From Paraburkholderia kururiensis JCM 10599 = LMG 19447 (lineage in GTDB: Bacteria; Pseudomonadota; Gammaproteobacteria; Burkholderiales; Burkholderiaceae), in assembly GCF_003986935.1 (NCBI RefSeq), contig NZ_RJZE01000020.1:1-64000 (forward strand): 64,000 nucleotides of DNA. Direction: 5' to 3'. The first letter of the stretch is position 1. The number at the start of each line of letters is the position of its first letter. Below the pieces are notes generated by a model. The model saw only the letters and a program-made list of their open reading frames with translations. It did no database searches and was not told the DNA's origin. A program made the translations under genes and the position numbers. Shown one piece after another: positions 37,359-46,371 of the stretch.

Positions 37359-38588
37359 ATGCCTCCGATGTCGCCGATGACACCCATCGCGCGCAACGTC
37401 GTGCACTTCGTGCGCGTGCTGCGTGCGGCGGGCCTGCCGATGTCGCCGGCGCACGCCGTGGACGCGCTCGATGCCCTGCGCTGGATCGACATCGGCCGCC
37501 GCGACGACGTGCGTGCCGCGCTGGCGGCGCTGCTGGTCTCGGCACCCGACGAACGCGAACTGTTCGACGCCGCGTTCGATCTCTTCTGGCGCGACCCCGA
37601 CTGGGAAGGCAAGCTGCGCGCGCTGCTGCTGCCGAAGGTGCAAGGCGCCATGCCGCCGCCGAAGCGCAACAACCGTCTCGCCGACGCACTCGCCGCACGC
37701 CGTCCGCCGGCGGGCGCGAACCCGCCGCCTGGCGAGCAGGAGCGCCACGAACTGCACGCACAGGTGACGTTCAGCGCCGAGGAACGTCTGCGCCAGCGCG
37801 ATTTCGACACGCTCTCCGCCGACGAATGGGGCGCGCTGCGGCATCTGATTCGCGGCCATCGTCTGCCGCTTGTCACCGAGCCGACGCGGCGGCTCAAGGC
37901 CGCGTCGCGCGGCAGCCACGCCGATCTGCGCGCGAGCGCCCGCCACGCCGTGCGCGCGGGCGGCGACTGGACGGTCTGGAAGTACCGCGCCGTCGTGCAG
38001 CGCAAGCCGCCGCTCGTGTTGCTGCTCGACATCTCCGGCTCGATGAGCAGCTACTCGCGCGCGGTGCTCTATTTCTGCCACGCGCTTCTGCAGTCGCGCG
38101 AGCGGCTTCAGGTGTTCCTGTTCGGCACGCGGCTCACGCACGCCACGCGCGCGCTGCGCGAGCGCGATCCCGACGTGGCCATCGCCGCGCTCACGGCGCA
38201 GGTGTCGGACTGGTCGGGCGGCACGCGCATCGGCGCCGCGCTCGCGGAGTTCAATCGACGGTGGGCCCGGCGCGTGCTCGCGGGCCGGGCCACGGTGCTG
38301 CTCGTCACGGACGGCCTCGACTACGAAGCCATCGACGTGCTCGAAGCCGAGATGGCGCGGTTGCATCGTTTCGCGCATCGCGTGGTGTGGCTCAATCCGC
38401 TGCTGCGCTATCGCGATTTCTCGCCGACGGCGCGTGGCGTGCAGGCGATCGCGCCCCATGTCGATTCCTGCCATCCGATCCATAATCTCGAAAGTCTTGA
38501 GGCGTTTGCCCGCAGCCTCGGCGAACCGTGGTCCCAGGCGCTGACATCGCGCACGAAAACAACCGGAGGAGCGACGCAATGCAACTGA
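37359..38588 (+). CDS. coxE: CoxE, VWA-domain partner of the MoxR ATPase
   Basis: The 409-residue protein has a conserved CoxE N-terminal region (NVVHFVRVLRAAGLPMSPAHAVDALDAL), a low-complexity middle and a C-terminal VWA domain with the MIDAS motif DISGSMSSYSR (Asp224) and GGTRIGAAL, TDGLDY. In this class the MoxR ATPase and VWA protein act together in cofactor maturation. Starts at GTG 37350, ATG 37332 or 37359 are possible; 37359 places the gene just after the coxD stop. It overlaps coxG by 10 bp. Confidence 0.9.
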   Translation: MPPMSPMTPIARNVVHFVRVLRAAGLPMSPAHAVDALDALRWIDIGRRDDVRAALAALLVSAPDERELFDAAFDLFWRDPDWEGKLRALLLPKVQGAMPPPKRNNRLADALAARRPPAGANPPPGEQERHELHAQVTFSAEERLRQRDFDTLSADEWGALRHLIRGHRLPLVTEPTRRLKAASRGSHADLRASARHAVRAGGDWTVWKYRAVVQRKPPLVLLLDISGSMSSYSRAVLYFCHALLQSRERLQVFLFGTRLTHATRALRERDPDVAIAALTAQVSDWSGGTRIGAALAEFNRRWARRVLAGRATVLLVTDGLDYEAIDVLEAEMARLHRFAHRVVWLNPLLRYRDFSPTARGVQAIAPHVDSCHPIHNLESLEAFARSLGEPWSQALTSRTKTTGGATQCN

Positions 38589-39205
38589 CCGAAAGCTACA
38601 CGTTGCCGGTACCGCAGCAGCGCGCATGGGAAGCGCTCAACGACACGGCCATCCTGCGCCAATCCATTCCGGGCTGCGAAAGCATCGAGCCCGACGGCGA
38701 GAATGCGTACGCACTCACGATGCAGGCGCACGTCGGGCCCGTGAAGGCGCACTTCAAGGGACGCATGCTGCTCACCGACATCGACGCGCCGCGTGCCTAC
38801 ACCATCGTGTTCGAAGGTCAGGGTGGCGTGGCGGGCTTCGGCAAGGGCAGCGCGCAGGTGACGCTCGAACCCGAGGGCGACGCCGCGACGAAGCTCTCAT
38901 ACACGGCGCACGCGCAGGTGGGCGGCAAGCTCGCGCAGATCGGCTCGCGGCTCGTGGACGGCGCGGCGCGCAAGATCGCGGGCGAGTTCTTCAAGCGCTT
39001 CAGCGAACACGTGGGCGGCCCGGCAGCGTCCGAGGTCACGGACGGCGCTGCCGACCAGGAAGGCACCCTGCAAACCGCGAGCGGCGCCACGGAAACCGAG
39101 GCGGAATCGCTCGAAGGCGCGGCCGGCGCCCAGACGCAAGCAGAAGCGGATACCGGCGAAACAAAGAGGAAAAAGTCATGGAAAGCGTGGATCTCGAGGT
39201 CCTGA
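38579..39205 (+). CDS. coxG: CoxG family SRPBCC protein
   Basis: Residues about 1-145 form an SRPBCC/START-like CoxG domain: ESYTLPVPQQRAWEALNDTAILRQSIPGCESIE, VKAHFKGRM and GQGGVAGFGKGSAQV. CoxG recruits or anchors the CO dehydrogenase to the membrane in known carboxydotrophs. Here a tail rich in Glu, Ala and Thr (146-195) leads to a short basic segment, KRKKSWKAWISRS, instead of an obvious membrane helix. The ATG at 38579 follows GGAGG. It overlaps both coxE (10 bp) and the next gene (28 bp). Confidence 0.9.
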   Translation: MQLTESYTLPVPQQRAWEALNDTAILRQSIPGCESIEPDGENAYALTMQAHVGPVKAHFKGRMLLTDIDAPRAYTIVFEGQGGVAGFGKGSAQVTLEPEGDAATKLSYTAHAQVGGKLAQIGSRLVDGAARKIAGEFFKRFSEHVGGPAASEVTDGAADQEGTLQTASGATETEAESLEGAAGAQTQAEADTGETKRKKSWKAWISRS

Positions 39206-40200
39206 AATCCAGCGCACGCTGGCTTGAAGAAGGACATCGCGCGCTGCTCGTCACAGTGGTGAAAACATGGGGCTCGTCGCCGCGGCCCGAAGGCGCAATG
39301 CTCGCGGTGCGCGACGACGGGCTCGTGGTGGGCTCGGTGTCGGGCGGCTGCATCGAAGACGATTTGATCGACCGTGTGCGCAAGCTCGGCATCGAACAGA
39401 CGCATCCGGAGAGCGTGAAGTACGGCATCACCGCGGAAGAGGCGCATCGCTTCGGGCTGCCATGCGGCGGCACGATCCAGCTCGTGCTGGAGCCGCTCAC
39501 GAAAGCAAGCGGCATTGCCGAGTTGTGCCAGGCCGTGGAGGAAGGGCGGCTCGTGGCGCGCACGCTCGATATGGCCACGGGCAAGGCGACGCTCGGCCCC
39601 GCACTCGCCACCGACGGCGTGGATTTCGACGACGCGCGCCTGCTCACCATTCACGGGCCGCGCTACCGCATGCTCGTGATCGGCGCGGGGCAACTTTCGC
39701 GCTATCTCTGCCAGATCGCGGTGGGCCTCGACTACCAGGTGACCGTGTGCGACCCGCGCGAGGAATACACGGACGTGTGGGACGTGCCGGGCACGAAGAT
39801 CGTCCGCACGATGCCCGACGACACCGTGCTCGACATGAAGCTCGACGAGCGCTGCGCGGTGATTGCGCTCACGCACGACCCGAAGCTGGACGACCTCGCG
39901 TTAATGGAAGCGCTCAAGACACCGGCGTTCTACGTCGGCGCGCTCGGCTCGCGCCGCAACAACGCGGCGCGGCGTGAGCGCCTGAAAGAATTCGATCTGA
40001 GCGAAACGCAGCTTGCGCGGCTGCATGGCCCGGTGGGCATTTACATCGGCAGCCGCACGCCGCCGGAAATTGCGGTGTCGATTCTCGCCGAGGTGACAGC
40101 CGCGAAGAACGGCGTCTCGCTGCCTACGCTGTTGCAGGTGGAAGGCGCGAAGGCTGCGCGCGAGATTGCCGCGAATGCGGGCGCGGCGTGCAGGGTGTAG
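39178..40200 (+). CDS. coxF: CoxF, XdhC/CoxI-family molybdenum cofactor maturation protein
   Basis: The 340 residues have the XdhC layout: an N-terminal CoxI domain with VTVVKTWGSSPRPEGAMLAV and GSVSGGCIEDDL, then a Rossmann domain with MLVIGAGQLSRYL, VCDPREEY and ALGSRRNNAARRERL. XdhC-type proteins hold sulfurated molybdenum cofactor and insert it into the apo-large subunit. The C-terminal SRTPPEIAVSILAEV is also typical. It is the last gene of the operon, and its coding start overlaps coxG by 28 bp. The next gene is convergent, 20 bp away. Confidence 0.88.
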   Translation: MESVDLEVLKSSARWLEEGHRALLVTVVKTWGSSPRPEGAMLAVRDDGLVVGSVSGGCIEDDLIDRVRKLGIEQTHPESVKYGITAEEAHRFGLPCGGTIQLVLEPLTKASGIAELCQAVEEGRLVARTLDMATGKATLGPALATDGVDFDDARLLTIHGPRYRMLVIGAGQLSRYLCQIAVGLDYQVTVCDPREEYTDVWDVPGTKIVRTMPDDTVLDMKLDERCAVIALTHDPKLDDLALMEALKTPAFYVGALGSRRNNAARRERLKEFDLSETQLARLHGPVGIYIGSRTPPEIAVSILAEVTAAKNGVSLPTLLQVEGAKAAREIAANAGAACRV

Positions 40201-40220
40201 CGCCGCGGCCTCGCATCACG

Positions 40221-40991
40221 TCACATCAATCCGGCCGTGAGCGCCGCGGCCACTGAACCCAGCACCAGCACCACGCCGACGGTGCGTTTCTTGTGCAGTT
40301 CGGTCCAGAGCAGCACGCCCGTGAGCGAGAGCAGGATCAGCGAACCTGCGATGGTGTCCATGAGCAGCACCCAGCCCATCGAGACGCCCACGCCGCGATG
40401 CAGGTTCGTGAGCGTCGCGAAGAACGTGTTGCTCGTGTTCTTCACCGAGACGTAGCCGTTGCCCACCCAGTACTCGGCCTGCACGCTGTGGCCGGGTGCC
40501 GCGAGGGTCATTTGCCAGAACTCCGGCTGCACGGTCCGCTGACCGCCCCAGGCCACAGGGTGGGCGGGCTCGCGACGAACGCGGCCAGGCTTGCCCTCGA
40601 TCTTCAGTTCGCGCTGAAGCCAGCGCATCATTTCCTGCGGCGAGCGAGGCGGCGTGTCGGGCAGCGCGACCTGCACCTGCTCGACGCTCGGCTCGCCCGT
40701 CGATATCTTCAGCGGGCCGCCGCGATGGTTGAGCAGAAAGCCCGTCACGCCGAACATCAGTCCGATCACGGCGCCCCACAGTCCGATCCAGCCGTGCACG
40801 TTGCGCAGCCATTTGATGAAGTTCGCGCGCCGCGAACGCTGGCGGCGCACCACCTCTTCAACGTCGCCGATGCGTGTGAGGCCGCTCGTGCTCTGCAGCG
40901 TTGCGGCGGCGGCCGGTTTGGCCGTGATCGGCGGGGCCAGCGTGGGAGAGAGGACATCGATAGATTCAGGCGCGTTCAAATCAAGCTCCAT
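40221..40991 (-). CDS. PepSY-associated transmembrane protein
   Basis: The 256-residue protein has a cytoplasmic N-terminus with basic RRQRSRR, a first membrane segment (GWIGLWGAVIGLMFGVTGFLLNHRG) carrying the PepSY-TM 'HGWIGL...fgvTGf.lnHr' signature, a periplasmic PepSY-like domain, and two further membrane segments near the C-terminus (about 195-250). PepSY-TM proteins often work in iron-siderophore reduction or ferric reductase roles. A Fur-like box lies upstream. I start it at ATG 40991; an ATG 12 bp upstream is possible. It is convergent with the cox operon. Confidence 0.85.
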   Translation of the reverse strand: MELDLNAPESIDVLSPTLAPPITAKPAAAATLQSTSGLTRIGDVEEVVRRQRSRRANFIKWLRNVHGWIGLWGAVIGLMFGVTGFLLNHRGGPLKISTGEPSVEQVQVALPDTPPRSPQEMMRWLQRELKIEGKPGRVRREPAHPVAWGGQRTVQPEFWQMTLAAPGHSVQAEYWVGNGYVSVKNTSNTFFATLTNLHRGVGVSMGWVLLMDTIAGSLILLSLTGVLLWTELHKKRTVGVVLVLGSVAAALTAGLM

Positions 40992-41398
40992 GCGCAGGCA
41001 CAACGGGATTCAAAGAATAGTGGCGACCGCCCACGCGTTTCTCGCGGCATGGAGCCGCAGACGAGGGTTCGAGACGGGAAGCCACCGTACCGGACGGCAC
41101 GGCGGATCAAGGACCCAGTCGCGCAGCCACCGGCACGGCCGACGGGAACGGCCGTCGGTCGTCGGTTGCAGGCTGGCTGGCGGTCACAGAGGAGAGATGT
41201 GACGAAGGCTGGCGGCGCCTTTCAATTGAGAATCGCTATCATTACACGGGCCAACCGATTTCTCAACCGGCGGGTGTTTCGGCTCGTTACGTGTCGGCGG
41301 ATTGCGCGAATGACGGCACGCCGCGGCTGGAATGCGAGGCGGCGTGCGAGGTGAAATAGACAGCGGGACAGCGGGATGAAGCGCGAATTTCAGAGGCC
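40992..41398. other. 407-bp intergenic region with a Fur-like box
   Basis: Lies between the convergent PepSY and kinase-side genes with no supported reading frame. It contains the Fur-like site at 41225-41245 on the strand read towards the PepSY gene. Confidence 0.5.
41225..41245 (-). promoter_or_regulatory. Fur-box-like operator
   Basis: On the minus strand the sequence is GTAATGATAGCGATTCTCAAT. It contains AATGATA and a dyad of the TGATA-N-N-N-ATTcTCA form, closely matching the 19-bp Fur consensus GATAATGATAATCATTATC in its left half and partly in its right half. It is about 230 bp upstream of the PepSY gene. Confidence 0.6.
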
Positions 41399-42427
41399 TC
41401 AGACCGGCCAGAGCGGCCCTTCCTGCATCGCGCCAATCTGTTCGCGCATTTCGAGGATGCGCTCTTCCCAGTAGCGCTGCGTGTTGAACCACGGGAATGC
41501 TGCGGGGAACGCCGGATCGTGCCAGCGCCGTGCGAGCCACGCGGAGTAGTGAATCAGCCGCAGCGTGCGCAGCGCTTCGATCAGATGCAGCTCGCGCTGA
41601 TCGAACTCGCAGAAGTCTTCGTAGCCCGCGAGGAGATCCGTGAGCGCACCCGAGGCGCCGCTGCGATCGCCTGGCAACAGCATCCACAGGTCCTGGACGG
41701 CGGGGCCCATGCGGCTGTCGTCGAAGTCCACGAAATGCGGACCGTCGTCGGTCCACAGCACGTTGCTCGGATGGCAGTCGCCGTGCAGCCGGATGCGCCG
41801 GTATGCGCCGGCGCGCTCGAACGCGTGCTCCACGCCCTCGAGCGCGAGCGCGACTGCCGCGTCCCACGCGTCGCGCACGTTTGCGGGTATGAAGCCGTGT
41901 GAAACGAGGAAGTCGCGCGAGTCGTAGCCATACGTCTGAATATCCAGCGACGGACGCGCCCGGTATTCCTGCGTGCCGCCCACGGCGTGAATGCGTCCGA
42001 TGAAACGGCCCAGCCATTCGAGCGTTTCGCGTCGGTCGAGATCCGGCGCGCGGCCGCCGCGACGTTCGAATACAGCGAAGCGGAAACCGTCGAAGGTGTG
42101 CAGCGTGCGTCCGCTGAAGGAACGCGCGGGCACGGCGGGAATTTCGCGATCTGCGAGTTCGGCCACAAACGCGTGTTCTTCGAGTATCGCTTCGTCGGAC
42201 CAACGATTCGGACGATAGAACTTCGCGATGACGGGCGGGCCGTCTTCCACGCCAATCTGATAGACGCGGTTCTCGTAGCTGTTGAGCGCCAGCATGCGGC
42301 CATCGGTGCGCAGGCCGACGGTGGAGAGCACGCCGTCCAGCGCGTCGAGCACGCATTCGGGCGTGAGCCGGGCGTAGGGCGCCTCGTCGCTCGCGCCCTC
42401 GTTCGGGGAGAAGATGTCGTCGTTCAT
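41399..42427 (-). CDS. srkA: stress response kinase A (SrkA/RdoA, YihE)
   Basis: The 342-residue protein is an aminoglycoside-phosphotransferase-type kinase: LNSYENRVYQIGVEDG (glycine-rich loop region), PPVIAKFYRPNRW (Lys), the catalytic loop RIRLHGDCHPSNVLW with Asp and Asn, and HFVDFDDS (metal Asp). E. coli SrkA phosphorylates Ser/Thr residues and protects against programmed cell death and envelope stress. The ATG at 42427 is used; an ATG 15 bp upstream would also work. Confidence 0.92.
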   Translation of the reverse strand: MNDDIFSPNEGASDEAPYARLTPECVLDALDGVLSTVGLRTDGRMLALNSYENRVYQIGVEDGPPVIAKFYRPNRWSDEAILEEHAFVAELADREIPAVPARSFSGRTLHTFDGFRFAVFERRGGRAPDLDRRETLEWLGRFIGRIHAVGGTQEYRARPSLDIQTYGYDSRDFLVSHGFIPANVRDAWDAAVALALEGVEHAFERAGAYRRIRLHGDCHPSNVLWTDDGPHFVDFDDSRMGPAVQDLWMLLPGDRSGASGALTDLLAGYEDFCEFDQRELHLIEALRTLRLIHYSAWLARRWHDPAFPAAFPWFNTQRYWEERILEMREQIGAMQEGPLWPV

Positions 42428-42515
42428 CCCCGCATTGTGCACCTGAGTGCACGCAGGCGGGCGACGAAAGGCAGGTGCCGCGTGTGCGCGCGGCGAGCAG
42501 GGATAAGCGCTTCGC

Positions 42516-42728
42516 TCAGTGCACCTGCACGCCCGTGGGACGCACGAATTCGCCCGTATCGATCAGGTCTTCCAGAAAGAACGGCTCGGTGTTGAGTTGC
42601 AGCGACGCGCCGGGCTCGCCGGCGTACCAGGTCACCATGGCCATGTCGCCGAGAATGCGCATGACGATGCCGCGCGCACCTGCTGGCACGGCGATATGGA
42701 CGGAGCGGACAATAGAACCGACTTGCAT
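42516..42728 (-). CDS. small conserved-looking protein, 70 aa
   Basis: This short protein (MQVGSIVRSVHIAVPAGARGIVMRILGDMAMVTWYAGEPG...) has alternating hydrophobic strands. Its size and 'GSIVR....G..G.V..I....A.V.W' pattern resemble small SH3-like beta-barrel proteins. A GGGGA site precedes the ATG. I do not recognise a named family. It is upstream of srkA in the same direction with an 88-bp gap, so it may be co-transcribed. Confidence 0.6.
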   Translation of the reverse strand: MQVGSIVRSVHIAVPAGARGIVMRILGDMAMVTWYAGEPGASLQLNTEPFFLEDLIDTGEFVRPTGVQVH

Positions 42729-43151
42729 GATGTTTCCCCGTTCTCGATGCCGGCTTCACGCGTATGAAACGCCGGTCAATGTGGTGACAAAAAACGCCGC
42801 CTCGCAGAACGTTGCGCGCGCACCCGGCTGCCTTGCCTGCGCGATCCGCGTGGCCGGTCAAGCGTCATGGTTGCTGTTTTTTCGCTTCCCGTAAAGGGCT
42901 TAAATAGCGACGAAACCCCGCTATTTCGGGTATTTCGACTTACGGAACGCTAACTGTAACGCTTGGTAAACCGACGGATCATACCCCTTGCCGCGGCCGC
43001 CCCTCAAAACTACGCTTAACGCCATCAATACGCGCTACAGTCACGCCGCGCATCTCGAAGCCGTCGCCGCGCAAAGGTGTATTGCACGTTGCAGGCAAAA
43101 CGGCCGCGCGGTCATGCAAGCCACGCTTCACCGCACACAACGCCCTCGTCC
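42729..43151. other. 423-bp divergent intergenic region before the RND operon
   Basis: No gene and no clear regulator site. A mildly AT-richer stretch around 42890-42990 probably holds the promoters. No TetR or two-component regulator gene lies next to the efflux operon. Confidence 0.4.
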
Positions 43152-46100
43152 ATGTGGATCGTCCGACTCGCGCTAAGGCGCCCCTACACGTTCGTCGTGC
43201 TCGCCCTGCTGCTGATGATCGTCGGGCCGCTCACCATTCTGCGCACACCTGTCGACATCTTTCCGAACATCGACATCCCGGTGCTTTCGGTGATCTGGAC
43301 GTACAACGGCCTGCCCGCCGACGAGATGGAAAAGCGCATCGTGCTCAACTACGAACGCGGGCTCTCGGTGGCTGTGAACGATATCGAGCATGTGGAATCC
43401 ACTTCGCTCAACGGCATCGCGGTCGTGAAGATCTTCTTCCAGCCGCACGCGAACATTCAGGAAGCGCTGGCCGAAGTCACCGCCCTTTCGCAAACGCAGC
43501 TGCGTTCGCTCCCGCCCGGCATCACGCCGCCGTTCATCCTGCGCTACAACGCCTCGACGGTGCCCATTCTGCGGCTTGCGCTCTCGTCGCCGGCGCTCAC
43601 GGAGCAGGAGCTTTTCGATTTCGGCAACAACTTCCTTAAAACGCAGCTCGCCACGGTACCGGGCGCGTCCGCTCCATTGCCCTACGGCGGCAAGCAGCGG
43701 CAAATCATGGTCGACATCGACTCGCGCAAGCTGCAGGAGCACAACCTTTCGCCCATGGACGTGGTCAATGCGATCAGTGCGCAAAACCTGATCCTGCCCA
43801 CGGGCACGGCAAAGATCGGTTCTACCGAGTATTCGGTGGAAATGAACGCGAGCCCCGCCACGCTGGCGGGCCTCAACGCGATTCCGGTGCGGACCACGGC
43901 GAACGGCACGGTCTATATCCGCGACGTGGCGCACGTGCGCGACGGCTTCCAGCCGCAGACCAACATCGTGCGCGTGAACGGCCAGCGCGCGTCGCTGCTC
44001 ACCATCAACAAGAGCGGCAACACGTCCACGCTCGACATCGTGGACCGCATCAAGAACATGATGCCCGTGCTGCACAATCTGGTGCCGGCGTCGCTCTCCA
44101 TCGATCCTGTTGCGGACCAGTCGCTGTTCGTGCGCGCTTCCGTGCAGGGCGTGCTGCGCGAGGCGTTGATCGCCGCGTGCCTCACCGCGCTCATGATCCT
44201 GCTCTTTCTGGGCAACTGGCGCGCCACGCTGATCATCGCCGTCTCCATACCGCTTTCGATGATCACCTCCGTGATCGCGCTCGCAGCCCTGGGCGAGACC
44301 ATCAACATCATGACGCTGGGCGGCCTTGCGCTTGCCGTTGGCATTCTGGTGGACGACGCGACCGTCGCCATCGAAAACGTGAGCCAGCAACTCGAGCAAG
44401 GCAAGAATCTGGAGCAGGCGATCCTGGACGGCGCGCAGCAGATCGCCATTCCCACGCTCGTTTCCACGCTTTCCATCTGCATCGTGTTCGTGCCGATGTT
44501 TCTGCTCACGGGCGTCGCGCACTACCTGTTCATTCCGCTCGCCGAAGCCGTGGTATTCGCGATGCTCGCGTCGTACTTCTTCTCGCGCACGCTCGTGCCC
44601 ACGCTCGCGAAATATCTGCTGCGCAATCACCACAAGCCCGCCGACCTGCATCCTGCCGCACGCGCCACACGCAATCCGTTCGTACGCACGCATCTCGCGT
44701 TCGAGCGTGGCTTCGACGCGCTGCGCGGGCGCTACCGCACGTTTCTCACCGCGCGCGTGGCGCGGCCCGGCATCTTCGTGATCGTGTTTCTTGCGTGCTG
44801 CGGCGCCTCGCTGCTGCTCATGCCGTTTCTGGGCCGCGACTTCTTCCCGCAGGTCGATGCCGGCACGATCGCGCTGCATCTGCGCGCGAAGACCGGCACG
44901 CGCGTGGAGGAAACAGCGGTGCTCACCGATCTGGTGGATACCCGCATCCGTTCGCTGATCCCCGCACGTGAGCTTCATTCGATCATCGACAACATCGGGC
45001 TGCCGATCTCGGGCATCAATCTCTCGTACAGCAACACGGGCGTGATCGGCACCTCGGACGCGGACGTGCTGATCTCGCTCGCGCCCGGTCATCGCCCGAC
45101 CGAACGCTACATCCGCACGCTGCGCCGCACGCTCAACGACGAGTTCCCCGGCGTGCAGTTCGCCTTCCTTCCCGCCGACATCGTGAGCCAGACGCTCAAC
45201 TTCGGCATGCCGTCACCCATCGACATCCAGATCGTGGGCCGCGAGGTGGCCGCGAATCGTGCCTTCGCCGCGCGCCTGCTGAACCGGTTGCGCACCGTGC
45301 CGGGCCTCGTCGATGCGCGCATCCAGCAGCCTGCGGACCTGCCGCGCATCTTCATCGACGTGGATCGCACACGCGCGCAGCAAGCCGGCTTCACGCAGCG
45401 CGACGTGGCGAACGACCTGCTCATCACGCTATCGGGCAGCCAGCAGACCACGCCCACGTTCTGGCTCAATCCGATGAACGGCGTGAGCTACAACGTGATC
45501 ACCGAGGCGCCGCAGTACACCATCAACTCGCTGCAGTCGCTCGAAAACATTCCGCTCACCGCGAACGGACGCAGCAACGTGCTGGGCTCGCTCGCCACCA
45601 TGCGCCGCGAAGCGGGCAACGCGGTGCTCACGCACTACAACGCGCAAACGACGATCGACATCTACGCCGGCGCCGACGGCCGGGACCTGGGCGCGGTCTC
45701 CGACGACGTCGCGAAGATCATCGGCGAAGCGAAGTCCGAACTGCCGCACACGTCGACGGTGGTGCTGCGCGGCCAGGTGCAAACGATGAACGACTCGTTT
45801 TCGGGCCTTTTTGCAGGGCTCGTCTTCGCGATCGTGCTCGTGTATCTGCTCATCGTGGTGAACTTCCAGTCGTGGCTCGATCCGTTCATCATCATCACGG
45901 CGCTGCCTGGCGCGCTGGCGGGCATCGTCTGGATGCTGTTCCTCACGCACACCACGCTCTCCATTCCGGCGCTCACGGGCGCCATCATGTGTATCGGCAT
46001 CGCGACGGCGAATTCGATTCTGGTGGTGAGCTTTGCGCGCGAACAGTTGCGCGAACACGGCGATGCGACGCGCGCCGCCATCGAAGCGGGCTTCACGCGC

Positions 46101-46334
46101 TTTCGCCCGGTGTTGATGACCGCGCTTGCGATGGTGATCGGCATGGTGCCGATGGCGATTGGCCTCGGCGAAGGCGGCGAGCAGAACGCGCCGCTGGGCC
46201 GCGCCGTGATCGGCGGGCTGGCGGTGGGCACCATCGCCACGCTTGTGTTCGTGCCGGTGGTGTTCTCGCTGATTTACCGGCGGCTGAGCGAGCGGCGCAG
46301 CCGCGCCGCCGCGCACGTGGTGAACAAACCCTGA
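43152..46334 (+). CDS. RND multidrug efflux permease (HAE1/MdtB-like)
   Basis: At 1060 residues it has full RND length. The N-terminus (MWIVRLALRRPYTFVVLALLLMIVGPLTI) is the first membrane helix. The proton-relay pair Asp401-Asp402 lies in LALAVGILVDDATVAIENV, and the C-terminal half contains AIMCIGIATANSILVVSFAREQL and the loop EGGEQNAPLGRAVIGGLAVG. RND pumps export drugs, solvents or metabolites by proton antiport across both membranes with a fusion protein and channel. The start is at ATG 43152. Its partners follow in the same operon. Confidence 0.93.
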   Translation: MWIVRLALRRPYTFVVLALLLMIVGPLTILRTPVDIFPNIDIPVLSVIWTYNGLPADEMEKRIVLNYERGLSVAVNDIEHVESTSLNGIAVVKIFFQPHANIQEALAEVTALSQTQLRSLPPGITPPFILRYNASTVPILRLALSSPALTEQELFDFGNNFLKTQLATVPGASAPLPYGGKQRQIMVDIDSRKLQEHNLSPMDVVNAISAQNLILPTGTAKIGSTEYSVEMNASPATLAGLNAIPVRTTANGTVYIRDVAHVRDGFQPQTNIVRVNGQRASLLTINKSGNTSTLDIVDRIKNMMPVLHNLVPASLSIDPVADQSLFVRASVQGVLREALIAACLTALMILLFLGNWRATLIIAVSIPLSMITSVIALAALGETINIMTLGGLALAVGILVDDATVAIENVSQQLEQGKNLEQAILDGAQQIAIPTLVSTLSICIVFVPMFLLTGVAHYLFIPLAEAVVFAMLASYFFSRTLVPTLAKYLLRNHHKPADLHPAARATRNPFVRTHLAFERGFDALRGRYRTFLTARVARPGIFVIVFLACCGASLLLMPFLGRDFFPQVDAGTIALHLRAKTGTRVEETAVLTDLVDTRIRSLIPARELHSIIDNIGLPISGINLSYSNTGVIGTSDADVLISLAPGHRPTERYIRTLRRTLNDEFPGVQFAFLPADIVSQTLNFGMPSPIDIQIVGREVAANRAFAARLLNRLRTVPGLVDARIQQPADLPRIFIDVDRTRAQQAGFTQRDVANDLLITLSGSQQTTPTFWLNPMNGVSYNVITEAPQYTINSLQSLENIPLTANGRSNVLGSLATMRREAGNAVLTHYNAQTTIDIYAGADGRDLGAVSDDVAKIIGEAKSELPHTSTVVLRGQVQTMNDSFSGLFAGLVFAIVLVYLLIVVNFQSWLDPFIIITALPGALAGIVWMLFLTHTTLSIPALTGAIMCIGIATANSILVVSFAREQLREHGDATRAAIEAGFTRFRPVLMTALAMVIGMVPMAIGLGEGGEQNAPLGRAVIGGLAVGTIATLVFVPVVFSLIYRRLSERRSRAAAHVVNKP

Positions 46335-46371
46335 ACCTCGCCTGATTCATTTCTTTCGATTCGGAGTCTGG

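Noticed and set aside
43173..45092. A 639-residue minus-strand open frame opposite the RND permease
   Set aside because: No recognisable family; the plus-strand frame has membrane helices and the Asp-Asp proton relay.
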